Assembly: GCA_048497495.1 (NCBI GenBank)
Contig: JAFHCF010000227.1
Coordinates: forward strand, 1 to 41,418
Source of the DNA: JAFHCF01 sp048497495
GTDB taxonomy: Bacteria > Pseudomonadota > Alphaproteobacteria > Rhizobiales > Ancalomicrobiaceae
DNA: 41,418 bases
Direction of reading: 5' to 3'
Both the position numbers and the translations under genes were made by a program. The first letter of the stretch is position 1. Every line of letters begins with the position of its first letter. Under the pieces are notes generated by a model that ran no database searches, was not told the origin of the DNA, and saw only the letters and a list, made by a program, of their open reading frames with translations. This document shows positions 24,277 to 32,298 of the stretch, one piece after another.

Positions 24277-26280
24277 ATGGCGGAAGCAAAATCCGGCGGA
24301 GATTTCATCTCCAATCTAGGGAAGATCTACGCCTATTACACGGGTGGATTCTTCGGGTTCGTCATCATTCTGGGGATCCTGGAGCAACTCGGCGTCCCCA
24401 ACAAGTTCATCGGCTACGGCTTCGTCTTCCTGACGATCGCCGTCTACGCCATCATCGGCGTTCTGTCGCGGACCTCGGAGGTGGGCGAATACTACGTCGC
24501 CGGCCGTAAGGTGCCGGCCTTCTACAACGGCATGGCGACCGGCGCCGACTGGATGTCGGGCGCCTCCTTCGTCGGCATGGCCGGCACGCTCTTCCTGCTC
24601 GGCTACGACGGCCTCGCCTTCGTGCTCGGCTGGACCGGCGGCTACGTGCTGGTGGCGATCCTGATCGCGCCGTTCCTGCGCAAGTTCGGCGCCTTCACGG
24701 TTCCCGACTTCTTCGCCGAGCGCTACGGCGGCAACACCGCCCGCACCATCGCGGTGGTGGTGCTGATCTCCTGTTCCTTCACCTACGTGGTGGCGCAGAT
24801 CTACGCGACCGGCCTGATCGCCTCGCGCTTCCTCGACATGGACTTCACGGTCGCGGTCTATGCCGGTCTGGTCGGCATCCTGCTGTGCTCGATGCTCGGC
24901 GGCATGAAGGCGGTGACCTGGACCCAGGTGGCTCAGTACATCGTGCTGATCGTCGCCTACCTGCTGCCGATCGTCATCCTGTCGGCCAAGAAGTTCGGCG
25001 TTCCGCTGCCCCAGTTCACCTACGGCCAGGCGATCGCCGACATCACGGCGCTCGAATCCTCGATGGTGCAGAAGGGGCTCGCCGATGCCGCGACCTTGAA
25101 GCCGCACATCAAGCCCTTCACCACCTACGATCCGCTCAACTACTTCGCGCTGATCCTCTGCCTGATGATCGGCACGGCGTCGCTGCCGCACATCCTGATG
25201 CGCTACTTCACCACCCCGTCGGTGCGTGACGCGCGTTCGTCGGTGGCGTGGTCGCTGTTCTTCATCTTCCTGCTCTACTTCTCGGCGCCGGCCTACGCGG
25301 CCTTCTCCAAGCTGGAAGTCTACAGCCTAATCGACAAGGGCACGGCGCTCGCCGAACTGCCACAGTGGATCTACACCTACGGCAAGATCGGTCTGGTCAA
25401 GGTCTGCGGCGTGGATGCCGCGAGCGCGCAGTCGGTGATCGCCGCCTGCGGCAAGATCGTCGGCCAGGGCGGAATGCTCCGCCTGCAGGATCTGTCGATC
25501 AACACGGACGTGATCGTGCTCTCGACTCCCGAGATCGCGGGCATGCCCTACGTGATCGCCGGTCTCGTCGCCGCCGGCGGTCTCGCCGCCGCGCTGTCGA
25601 CCGCCGACGGTCTGTTGCTCGCCATCGCCAACGCCCTGTCGCACGATGTCTACTACCGGATGATCAACCCGAACGCCCCGACCAAGACTCGTCTGATCGC
25701 GTCGCGCGTGTTGCTCCTCTTGGTGGCCATCTTCGCCGCCTTCGTCGCCTCGACCAAGCCGGCGGACATCCTGTCGATGGTCGCCTGGGCCTTCTCGCTG
25801 GCGGCCGCCGGCATCTTCCCGGCACTGACGCTCGGTGTCTGGTGGAAGCGGGCCAACACCACCGGCGCGGTCATCGGCATGCTCGCGGGCTTCGGCGTCT
25901 GCGTCTACTATCTGGTCGGCACCCGCTACTATGCGGTGTCCTTCCACGACACGTGGGGATGGATGTCGAGCGCGGCGCCCGCGGCGCAGGCCAAGTTCGT
26001 CGAACTGAAGGCCGCCTGGATGGCCGCGGCCGACGGTCCGGCCAAGACCGCGGCCTGGGTCGCGCTCGACAAGCAGGCGCAGGCGGTGGCCGGTTGGTTC
26101 GCGGTGAAGAACATCTCCGCGGCGCTCTTCGGCCTGCCCGTCGGCTTCCTCGGCGTCATCGTCGGCTCGCTCTTGACCAAGGCGCCGTCGAAGGAAGTCC
26201 AGGACATGGTCGACGCCACCCGCCGTCCGGCCGGTGCGCTGATCATGCGCGACAAGGATGCGGCTCTGCCGGCGCACTGA
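24277..26280 (+). CDS. Sodium:solute symporter, VC_2705 subfamily (acetate-permease-like)
   Basis: This 667-aa transporter of the SSS family has about 13 membrane helices. ATG 24277 is preferred over ATG 24262 because GGAGGGA lies just before it. SSS landmarks are SEVGEYYVAGRKVPAFYNGMA, TGADWMSGASFVGMAG, FAERYGGNTARTIAVV, the GTASLPHILMRYFTTP segment and AALSTADGLLLAIANALSHD. It is related to acetate permease ActP. The substrate is probably a small organic acid, but this is not shown. It is longer than ActP (about 550 aa) because of soluble inserts near residues 255-290 and 565-615. The DUF4212 partner is directly upstream and a hairpin follows the stop. Confidence 0.9.
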   Translation: MAEAKSGGDFISNLGKIYAYYTGGFFGFVIILGILEQLGVPNKFIGYGFVFLTIAVYAIIGVLSRTSEVGEYYVAGRKVPAFYNGMATGADWMSGASFVGMAGTLFLLGYDGLAFVLGWTGGYVLVAILIAPFLRKFGAFTVPDFFAERYGGNTARTIAVVVLISCSFTYVVAQIYATGLIASRFLDMDFTVAVYAGLVGILLCSMLGGMKAVTWTQVAQYIVLIVAYLLPIVILSAKKFGVPLPQFTYGQAIADITALESSMVQKGLADAATLKPHIKPFTTYDPLNYFALILCLMIGTASLPHILMRYFTTPSVRDARSSVAWSLFFIFLLYFSAPAYAAFSKLEVYSLIDKGTALAELPQWIYTYGKIGLVKVCGVDAASAQSVIAACGKIVGQGGMLRLQDLSINTDVIVLSTPEIAGMPYVIAGLVAAGGLAAALSTADGLLLAIANALSHDVYYRMINPNAPTKTRLIASRVLLLLVAIFAAFVASTKPADILSMVAWAFSLAAAGIFPALTLGVWWKRANTTGAVIGMLAGFGVCVYYLVGTRYYAVSFHDTWGWMSSAAPAAQAKFVELKAAWMAAADGPAKTAAWVALDKQAQAVAGWFAVKNISAALFGLPVGFLGVIVGSLLTKAPSKEVQDMVDATRRPAGALIMRDKDAALPAH

Positions 26281-26301
26281 GAAGCATCGAGGTGAAAATA
26301 G

Positions 26302-26328
26302 GAAGGGCGGGTCTCGGACCCGCCCTTC
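26302..26328 (+). terminator. Terminator hairpin after the symporter
   Basis: GAAGGGCGGGTC (26302-26313) and GACCCGCCCTTC (26317-26328) form a perfect 12-bp stem with a TCG loop, 21 bases after the symporter stop. The following TCGTCTTCC is only moderately T-rich. Stem length and position still make it a convincing transcription terminator. Confidence 0.75.
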
Positions 26329-26383
26329 TCGTCTTCCAAACCCGAAGCGGCGGCAACGTCGCCGAAGATCATGGAACCCAAAC

Positions 26384-26695
26384 GTGAACGTGTCCGACGG
26401 CTTCTTCGCTCAATGGTACTTCCATCTGCCGAACTATCTTCTGGCGGCGGCGATCTACACCCTGATCGGACGCTATCTGCTCTCGGTGTTCTTCGGGCAG
26501 ACGAGCGATCGGGTGGTGATGAAGGTGTTTCGCTCCGTCACCGACCCGATCCTCGACGCGGTCGCGGTGGTGACGCCGCGCATCGTGCCGCGCGGTCTGC
26601 TCATCGTCTTCGCCATCGCCTGGCTGATGGCGCTGCGGCTGGTCTTGTTCATCGGTCTCGCGCTGGCGGGCCATGCGCCCGGAATCGGAGGTTGA
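26384..26695 (+). CDS. Small membrane protein, possibly YggT-like
   Basis: This 103-aa protein probably starts at GTG 26384, since no ATG fits the frame. It has two hydrophobic helices (about residues 16-36 and 68-95) separated by a basic stretch, VFRSVTDPILDAVAVVTPRIVPRG. The placement of VTDPIL before the second helix resembles the TEPxL motif of YggT proteins, so a YggT-like fold is possible but unproven. The next gene starts three bases after its stop with its ribosome site inside this gene, so the two are translated together. The function is unknown. Confidence 0.7.
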   Translation: MNVSDGFFAQWYFHLPNYLLAAAIYTLIGRYLLSVFFGQTSDRVVMKVFRSVTDPILDAVAVVTPRIVPRGLLIVFAIAWLMALRLVLFIGLALAGHAPGIGG

Positions 26696-26698
26696 GCC

Positions 26699-27049
26699 AT
26701 GGTCGAGGAACAAGAACGTCAGGACATGATGCAGCGCGACGTGCTGCTGATGGTCGCCGCCGGCCTGTCGTTGCTCAACGGCATGCATTTCTCACCGTGG
26801 TTCGACCCGGTGTTCTTCCTGTTCAAGCCGTTCGCGGCGAGCTTCTTCGTCACCAGCCCGATCCTGCTGCTCTATTTCACCTCGCTGTTCATCTCGCTGA
26901 TGACGCTGCTGATCGGCGGCGTGCCGGCGGCGATCTACGAGCGGGCGCGGGGGCTCGAGACCTCGACGCCGAAGTCGATCGGCATATGGGTGGCGGGCGT
27001 GGTGGTCGCCGCCGCGCCGACCCTCTTCGGCTTCGCCGGCCTGTGGTGA
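26699..27049 (+). CDS. Small hydrophobic membrane protein of unknown function
   Basis: This 116-aa protein starts with ATG 26699, with GGAGG seven bases upstream inside the end of the previous gene. It has an acidic start (VEEQERQDMMQRD) and three hydrophobic stretches, at about residues 14-30, 47-75 and 92-115. No catalytic motif or known domain is recognised. It forms a two-gene unit with the preceding membrane protein. Its stop lies within a hairpin shared with the convergent glutathione S-transferase gene. Confidence 0.72.
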   Translation: MVEEQERQDMMQRDVLLMVAAGLSLLNGMHFSPWFDPVFFLFKPFAASFFVTSPILLLYFTSLFISLMTLLIGGVPAAIYERARGLETSTPKSIGIWVAGVVVAAAPTLFGFAGLW

Positions 27050-27072
27050 GGCGCCGGCCGGCGGGCCCTCAC
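27046..27072. terminator. Hairpin spanning the stop codons of two convergent genes
   Basis: GTGAGG (27046-27051) pairs with CCTCAC (27067-27072) around a GC-rich inner palindrome, CGCCGGCCGGCG. The plus-strand stop TGA (27047-27049) and the minus-strand stop (27069-27071) lie in the two arms, so one structure could end transcription in both directions. Confidence 0.5.
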
Positions 27073-27698
27073 GCGGGGCCGGTCGGCATCAACTCGTAGG
27101 GGCCCTTCCAGCCGGGCAACGCGGCGATGCGGTCGGCCCAGGCATGAATCGCGGGGAACTTCTCCCAGCGGTCGAAGCCGGTCTCCTCAGTGTAGTAGAC
27201 GTAGCCGGCGAGCGAGAAGTCGGCGATCGTCGGGCGGTCGGCGACGAGGTAGTCGCGGTCCTTCAGATGCTTCTCGACCACCTTGTAGGCGTCCACGGCG
27301 CGGCCGCGCAGGAACTCGGTCACCGGGCTCTCGGGCATCTTCTTGAGGCCGACGAGGAAGCGCAGGGTGGCGAAGTTGCTGGTGAACTTGTGGTTGTCGA
27401 AGAGGATCCAGCGCCAGATCTCGCGCTTTTCGGCCGCCGTCTCGCCACCGTGGCGGCCGGTCAGGTCGGCGAGATAGTCGAGGATGACACCCGACTGGGT
27501 CAGCGTCGTGTCGCCGTGCTGGAGCACCGGCGCCTCACCCATCTCGTTGAGGGCGTCGCGCCATTCGGGGGAACGGGTGGCGCCCTCGAAGAAGGGCACC
27601 CATTTAGGGCTCCAGTCGCAGCCGGTCAGTTCCAGCATCAGCGCGACCTTGTAGGAATTGCCGCTCTCGCCGAAGCAGTGAAGGGTGAATTCGCTCAT
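27069..27698 (-). CDS. Glutathione S-transferase family protein
   Basis: This 209-aa cytosolic protein starts at ATG 27698, with GAGGA five bases upstream. The N-terminal thioredoxin-like half has FGESGNSYKVALMLELTG, the cis-proline segment GEAPVLQHGD and the glutathione-contact motif LTQSGVILDYLAD. The C-terminal helical half contains the conserved N-capping region PTIADFSLAGYVYY. It would conjugate or use glutathione in detoxification, but the substrate cannot be told. It is convergent with the two small membrane genes and lies 61 bases downstream of the aminopeptidase on the same strand. Confidence 0.9.
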   Translation of the reverse strand: MSEFTLHCFGESGNSYKVALMLELTGCDWSPKWVPFFEGATRSPEWRDALNEMGEAPVLQHGDTTLTQSGVILDYLADLTGRHGGETAAEKREIWRWILFDNHKFTSNFATLRFLVGLKKMPESPVTEFLRGRAVDAYKVVEKHLKDRDYLVADRPTIADFSLAGYVYYTEETGFDRWEKFPAIHAWADRIAALPGWKGPYELMPTGPA

Positions 27699-27759
27699 CG
27701 GGTTCCTCACTCGGGGTGGGCGCTTCGGCCGGCGCCGGCGTGACGTCGTCGGGCTCGGG

Positions 27760-29571
27760 TCAGGCGAGAGGCGCGCAGGCGCGCGCCAACCAGGCGCGGG
27801 TGGCCTCGTCGACGAGCGGGGCGACCTCGGCGGCGACGCGGGCGTGGTAGCGGTCGAGCCAGGCGATCTCGTCGGCGCTCATCAAGGCGGGCTCGATCAG
27901 GCGGGTGTCGATCGGCACCACGGTGAGGGTCTCGAAGCCGAGCATCGGCCGCTCGCCGCCGGCGATCTCGCGGGCCTCGTGGACCAGCTCGAGGTTCTCG
28001 ATGCGGATGCCGAAGGCGCTGGCGCGGTAATAGCCCGGCTCGTTGGAGACGATCATTCCGGGCTCCAGCGCCACCGACCCGGTCTTGGCGATGCGCTGCG
28101 GTCCCTCGTGGACGGAGAGATGGCTGCCGACGCCGTGGCCGGTGCCGTGGTCGTAGTCGAGGCCGGCCTTCCACAGGGCGACGCGGGCGAGGGTGTCGAG
28201 TGCCGCGCCGGAGGTGCCGACGGGAAAGCGCGCCGAGGCGATGGCGATGTGGCCCTGGAGCACCAGGGTGAAGGCGCGCTTCATCTGCGAGGTCGGGGTG
28301 CCGACGGCGATCGTCCGGGTGATGTCGGTGGTGCCGTCGCGGTACTGGCCGCCGCTGTCGAGCAGGAAGACGGCGTCGCGATCGATCGGCCGATTGGTCG
28401 CCCGGCTCGAGTGATAGTGGACGATGGCGCCGTTCGGTCCCGCCCCCGAGATGGTCGGGAAGGAGAGATCGAGCAACTCGCCGGTCGCGGCGCGGAAGCC
28501 CTCGAGCTTCTCGCAGCAGGTGATCTCGTCGGTCTTCCAGCCCTCGGCGTCGAACCAGGCGAGGAAGCGGGCCATGGCGGCGCCGTCGCGCCGGTGCGCC
28601 GCCTCGGCGCCGGCGATCTCGGCGGCGTTCTTGCGTGCCTTGGGCAGGGTGATCGGGTCGTCGCCCTCGATCACCACGGCGCCGCTCTCTTGGAGACGCC
28701 GGGCGAGAACCTCCGAGGTCCAGGCGGGATCGACGAGGACCTCGGCCTTGGCCTCGCCGAGCCGGGCGAGAGCGACGAGGAGTTCGGCCGGGCCGGCGAT
28801 GTCGCAATGGGGGGCGAGGTGGGCGCGGATCTCGTCGTCGAGCTTCTCGGGCGCGACGAACAGGGTGGCGCGGCCCTGGCGGGGGACGATCGCATGGGCG
28901 AGCGGCACCGGATTGTGGGGGATGTCGCGGCCGCGGATGTTGAGGAGCCAGGCGATCGAATCGGGTTGGTTGAGGAGCAGATGCTCGGCGCCGGCCGCGG
29001 TGATCGCCTCACCGACGAGGGCGAGCTTGGCGGCGGCATCCACTCCGGCGAAGGCGGCCGGCTGGACCATGAGGCGGCCGGTGGGGACCGGCGGGCGGTC
29101 GGCCCAGATCGCGTCGATCGGGTTGGGCTCGACCGGCACCAGTTCGGCGCCGACGGCGGAGGTCGCCTCGGCGAGGCGGCGGACCTGTGCCAGCGTGTGG
29201 AGCCAGGGATCGAAGCCGAGGCGGTCGCCGGTCTTCAGATTGGCCTTCACCCAGGCGTGGGGCGGCGTCGCGACGCTGTCGCCGGGGGTGAAGACGGCGG
29301 TGTCGACCTCGTCGCGGACCTGCAGGCGGTAGCGCCCGTCGACCAGGATCGCCGCCGTGTCGGCGAGGACGACGGCCATGCCGGCGGAGCCGGAGAAGCC
29401 GGTCAGCCATCTCAGGCGTTGGGCGGAGGGCGGCACGTATTCGCCCTGGAACTCGTCGGCGAGCGGCACCAGGAAGCCGGTGAGCCCGAGGCGGGCGAGC
29501 TCGGCTCTGAGGAGGGCGGCGCGCGGGGCGCCGACGGTGGGATCGGAGAGGGTGTCGAAGGTCTGGAACAT
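27760..29571 (-). CDS. pepP: Xaa-Pro aminopeptidase (M24B family)
   Basis: This 603-aa metallopeptidase removes N-terminal residues preceding proline. Two creatinase-like N-terminal domains (ADEFQGEYVPPSAQRLRWLTGFSGSAG early on) precede the pita-bread catalytic domain. The five metal ligands are visible: Asp405 (LLDSGGQY), Asp416 (GTTDITRT), His479 (HGTGHGVG), Glu511 (SNEPGYY) and Glu525 (RIENLEL). At about 600 aa it matches the three-domain form like eukaryotic XPNPEP1 rather than the 440-aa E. coli PepP, so the symbol is approximate. The gene lies upstream of the GST gene on the same strand. Confidence 0.93.
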   Translation of the reverse strand: MFQTFDTLSDPTVGAPRAALLRAELARLGLTGFLVPLADEFQGEYVPPSAQRLRWLTGFSGSAGMAVVLADTAAILVDGRYRLQVRDEVDTAVFTPGDSVATPPHAWVKANLKTGDRLGFDPWLHTLAQVRRLAEATSAVGAELVPVEPNPIDAIWADRPPVPTGRLMVQPAAFAGVDAAAKLALVGEAITAAGAEHLLLNQPDSIAWLLNIRGRDIPHNPVPLAHAIVPRQGRATLFVAPEKLDDEIRAHLAPHCDIAGPAELLVALARLGEAKAEVLVDPAWTSEVLARRLQESGAVVIEGDDPITLPKARKNAAEIAGAEAAHRRDGAAMARFLAWFDAEGWKTDEITCCEKLEGFRAATGELLDLSFPTISGAGPNGAIVHYHSSRATNRPIDRDAVFLLDSGGQYRDGTTDITRTIAVGTPTSQMKRAFTLVLQGHIAIASARFPVGTSGAALDTLARVALWKAGLDYDHGTGHGVGSHLSVHEGPQRIAKTGSVALEPGMIVSNEPGYYRASAFGIRIENLELVHEAREIAGGERPMLGFETLTVVPIDTRLIEPALMSADEIAWLDRYHARVAAEVAPLVDEATRAWLARACAPLA

Positions 29572-29699
29572 CGGGCGAGTTTATCCGCCCGGCAAAACGA
29601 CACAACGGGGGGAACGCAGGGCTCCCCCCATCATCTCGATCTCGTGATGTCGAGGCGCGCGGACCGTGTGGATCGGGTCGGCTCGGATTTTCATGATTC

Positions 29700-29744
29700 C
29701 GGAGCGATTTTCGATCTGATCGCATCAGTTCGAAAATCGCTCCG
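29700..29744. repeat. 45-nt near-perfect palindrome
   Basis: CGGAGCGATTTTCGA (29700-29714) is the exact reverse complement of 29730-29744. Inside it, CTGAT (29716-29720) pairs with ATCAG (29724-29728) around a CGC loop. The stem is thus about 21 bp with one T-T mismatch. It lies in the 232-bp gap between the aminopeptidase and the host-attachment gene and may be an interspersed repeat unit. Confidence 0.6.
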
Positions 29745-29770
29745 CCGCTTTGTTCGCGCGAGTCCCCCTC

Positions 29771-29793
29771 GACCGGACCGGTTCGGTCCGGTC
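29771..29793 (-). terminator. Hairpin downstream of the host-attachment gene
   Basis: GACCGGACCG (29771-29780) and CGGTCCGGTC (29784-29793) form a perfect 10-bp stem with a three-base loop. It is 11 bases past the stop of the minus-strand gene at 29804. A terminator role is likely from position, but there is no T-tract. It could instead belong to the same repeat element as the larger palindrome next to it. Confidence 0.45.
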
Positions 29794-29803
29794 GGAAGAT
29801 GTT

Positions 29804-30256
29804 CTAGCCCGCGGCGAGAAGAATCGTCTCGATGTCGGCGATGGTGTGCCGGGTCAGATCCTTGTCGATCTCGGCCTGAAGACACGCCTTGGCTTCCTTG
29901 TTCAGGTCCTGGCGCAGTTCGGCGAGGATGCGGGGCGGCGCCACCACGATCAGATTCTGGTAGCGCCCGTCGTGCGCCGCCGCGTTGAGTTCGGCGGCGA
30001 TTCCGGCGGCGAAGCGGCGTTCTTCCTGATCGTGCCAGTCGGTGTCCTCCACCGCCGAGCGCAAGACGCCCATGCCGGCGAAGGCCCGTCCGGGGGCGTC
30101 CGTGCCCTGATCATGGGTCGCGGGGTTTTCCTGCTCGCGGGCGGCGATGCAGTGGAGGTTGGGCTGTTCAGCCAAGCCGTCGTTGCGCAGGAACAGAGCC
30201 TTGCGGCCGTCCCCGACCAGGATCCAGGTGCCGTTGGCAATCTTCATGTGAGGCAT
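29804..30256 (-). CDS. Host-attachment family protein (baeRF-like)
   Basis: This 150-aa protein belongs to the family named for attachment to plant cells (Host_attach). The family has been linked to a bacterial relative of the eRF1 release-factor middle domain. ATG 30256 has GGAGG six bases upstream. Family features are the start KIANGTWILVGDGRKALFLRNDG, the FAAGIAAELNAAAHDGRYQNLIVVAPP segment and ILAELRQDLNKE near the end, followed by a DLTRHTIADIETIL helix. No signal peptide is seen, so it acts in the cytoplasm. Its precise role, attachment or ribosome-associated, is not settled. It stands alone between two hairpins and prmA. Confidence 0.85.
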   Translation of the reverse strand: MPHMKIANGTWILVGDGRKALFLRNDGLAEQPNLHCIAAREQENPATHDQGTDAPGRAFAGMGVLRSAVEDTDWHDQEERRFAAGIAAELNAAAHDGRYQNLIVVAPPRILAELRQDLNKEAKACLQAEIDKDLTRHTIADIETILLAAG

Positions 30257-30421
30257 TTCCTTCCTCCCCCTGGCCTTGCGTTCCACGGTATCCATTAGAT
30301 ACCCGTTCGCGAGATCCGTCCTTGATCGGGCGCAAGATGCGCTCGAAATGGGTCGAGAGCGTGAAGAAAGGGTCGCGGACGGCGAACAAATCGGCGCGAT
30401 CGGGGGCTTGCCGCCGAGCCC

Positions 30422-31312
30422 TCAGCGATCGCCGGTCTCGAGGATCAGCGCCAACCAGCCGTCGCGCTCGACCTCGTCGGCGAGCCGCAACCCCTGGGCG
30501 AAATAGGCCGACAGCACCATCTGTCGTTCGACGGTCCTGAGGCCCGACAGAACCACGGTGGAGCGCCGGGCGAGCTGGCGGGAGATCGGGTCGGCGAGCT
30601 TCATCAGGGGCCGCGCCAGGATGTTGGCGACCACCAGATCGTAAGGCCCCTCCCGGTTCAGGAGATCGGCCTTCATGCCGTCGGCGACGATGCAGCGGAA
30701 ATCGCGCGCCACCCCGTTGAGGCCTGCGTTGCGGATCGAGATGTCGACGGCGACCCGGTCGATGTCGGTGGCGAGGACCGGCACGTGGAGGACGCGCGCG
30801 AGCGCGATGGCGAGCACCCCGGTTCCGGTGCCGAGGTCGAGCGGGCGCTCGAAGCGCTTCTTCTTCAAGAGTCGATCGAGGGCGGCGAGACAGCACCAGG
30901 TGGTGGCGTGGTGGCCGGTGCCGAAGGCCATCTCGGCGTCGATCTCGATGGCGACGCCGGTGGCGGGGCGGCGGTGGCGATCGTGGGAGCCGTGGACGAA
31001 GAAGCGTCCGGCCGCGACCGGGTGGCGGATCTCCTCGCTCATGGCGATCCAGTTGGCGTCGAGATCGAGCAGGCTGGTGGTCAGCGGCGCGGTGAAGGCG
31101 TCGGTGCCGAGAGCGTCGCGCACCAGATCCGCCGCCTGCTCCTCGCTCTCGGCGTCGAACACCAGGACGTCGACCGACCAGATTTCCGAATAGGGCACCG
31201 TCTCCTCGCGGGTGACGGGATAGCCCTCGAACTCGAAGGCCTCGCCGAGCAGGCGCTCGAGGCGCTCGGATTCGGGACCCTCGGCGACGAGACGGACCTG
31301 GACGGCGGGCAT
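30422..31312 (-). CDS. prmA: Ribosomal protein L11 methyltransferase, canonical copy
   Basis: PrmA methylates ribosomal protein L11 using S-adenosylmethionine. The 296-aa protein has an N-terminal substrate-binding domain and then AGRFFVHGSHDR. Next come the PrmA substrate-pocket motif AFGTGHHATT (residues 129-138), the SAM-binding DLGTGTG (159-165) and ANILARPLMKLA. These match alphaproteobacterial PrmA well. ATG 31312 has GGAG eight bases upstream. It starts 21 bases after the stop of a second, more divergent PrmA-like gene on the same strand. This copy is the better candidate for the true L11 enzyme. Confidence 0.92.
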   Translation of the reverse strand: MPAVQVRLVAEGPESERLERLLGEAFEFEGYPVTREETVPYSEIWSVDVLVFDAESEEQAADLVRDALGTDAFTAPLTTSLLDLDANWIAMSEEIRHPVAAGRFFVHGSHDRHRRPATGVAIEIDAEMAFGTGHHATTWCCLAALDRLLKKKRFERPLDLGTGTGVLAIALARVLHVPVLATDIDRVAVDISIRNAGLNGVARDFRCIVADGMKADLLNREGPYDLVVANILARPLMKLADPISRQLARRSTVVLSGLRTVERQMVLSAYFAQGLRLADEVERDGWLALILETGDR

Positions 31313-31333
31313 GGGACTACTCCGAGGGAAGGA

Positions 31334-32239
31334 TCAGGGCTTCTGAAAAGTCAGCGAGGCCCATTCCTTGATCGACCGGCGGGAGACGAGGCGCAAGCCC
31401 CGACTGCGATAGGCACTCGTCAGCCTGGCCTGTTCGCCGACGCGAAGCCCCGCGACGACGAGGAGGCCGTCCGGCGCCATCAGCGCCGCGACCGCTTCGG
31501 CGAGACGGCACAAGGGATCGGGCAGGATGTTGGCGAGGACGAGATCGAAGGGCGCGGCGCGTCTGATGCGGACGTCGTCGAGACCGTCGGCGGTCAGCGC
31601 CCGGAACTTTCCGTCGACCCGGTTGAGGCGGCGATTGCGCGCGGCGGTGGCGACGGCGTGCGGCGCGATGTCGGTGGCGAGCACCTCGGCCGAGGGCCGG
31701 CTCTTCGACAGCGCCAGCCCGAGGATGCCGGTGCCGGTGCCGAGGTCGAGGACGTTCTTGGGCCACGCGTATTTCAGGATCTCGTCGAGGCCGGCGAGCG
31801 ACAGCTGGGTCGAGGCGTGGTCGCCGGAGCCGAAGGCCGAGGACGCCTCGATCAGCACGTCGGTGGTACGCAATTCGGCCGGGCGATTGTGCTCGCCGAA
31901 GACGCGGAAGCGGCCGGCCTCGATCGGTGGCAGGGCGTCGAGGCCGATCGCCGACCAGTCGTGGCCGTCGAGGGGACGCAGTGTCGCGCCGCGCAGCAAG
32001 GCCCGCAGCGCGTGCCGCTCGCCGAGGCCTTCGCCTTCGAGGAGATCGGCGAGCAGGTCGGCGAGATGGGGCTCGTCGAGGGCTTCCGGGAAATAGGCCT
32101 CGACGCTCCAGGATCCGTCGCCACGATCGAAGGCGCCGCTGGCGTCGGCGTCGATCGGCAATTCCCCATCGGCCAGCGCATCGGCGATGCGGGTGGCGAG
32201 GGTGCGGGTGGTGATCAGGGCATAGAGGTGGGTCGGCAA
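31334..32239 (-). CDS. Second PrmA-like methyltransferase, divergent paralogue
   Basis: This 301-aa SAM-dependent methyltransferase has the same layout as its neighbour. AGRFRVFGEHNR stands for AGRFFVHGSHDR, AFGSGDHAST for AFGTGHHATT, LDLGTGTGILGLAL for the SAM motif and ANILPDPLCRLA for ANILARPL. No ATG precedes the homologous region. The likely start is TTG 32239, giving LPTHLYALITTRTLATRIADAL, with a poor ribosome site. It lies 59 bases downstream of the GT-C-like gene and 21 bases upstream of prmA. The changed pocket (GSGDHAS) suggests a different protein substrate. The two could be an old tandem duplication. Confidence 0.82.
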   Translation of the reverse strand: MPTHLYALITTRTLATRIADALADGELPIDADASGAFDRGDGSWSVEAYFPEALDEPHLADLLADLLEGEGLGERHALRALLRGATLRPLDGHDWSAIGLDALPPIEAGRFRVFGEHNRPAELRTTDVLIEASSAFGSGDHASTQLSLAGLDEILKYAWPKNVLDLGTGTGILGLALSKSRPSAEVLATDIAPHAVATAARNRRLNRVDGKFRALTADGLDDVRIRRAAPFDLVLANILPDPLCRLAEAVAALMAPDGLLVVAGLRVGEQARLTSAYRSRGLRLVSRRSIKEWASLTFQKP

Positions 32240-32298
32240 GGGGCGCGTCCGGCGGATCGAAGGATCGAGACCGCAAGGGCAGGACCGCGGCCCGGATG

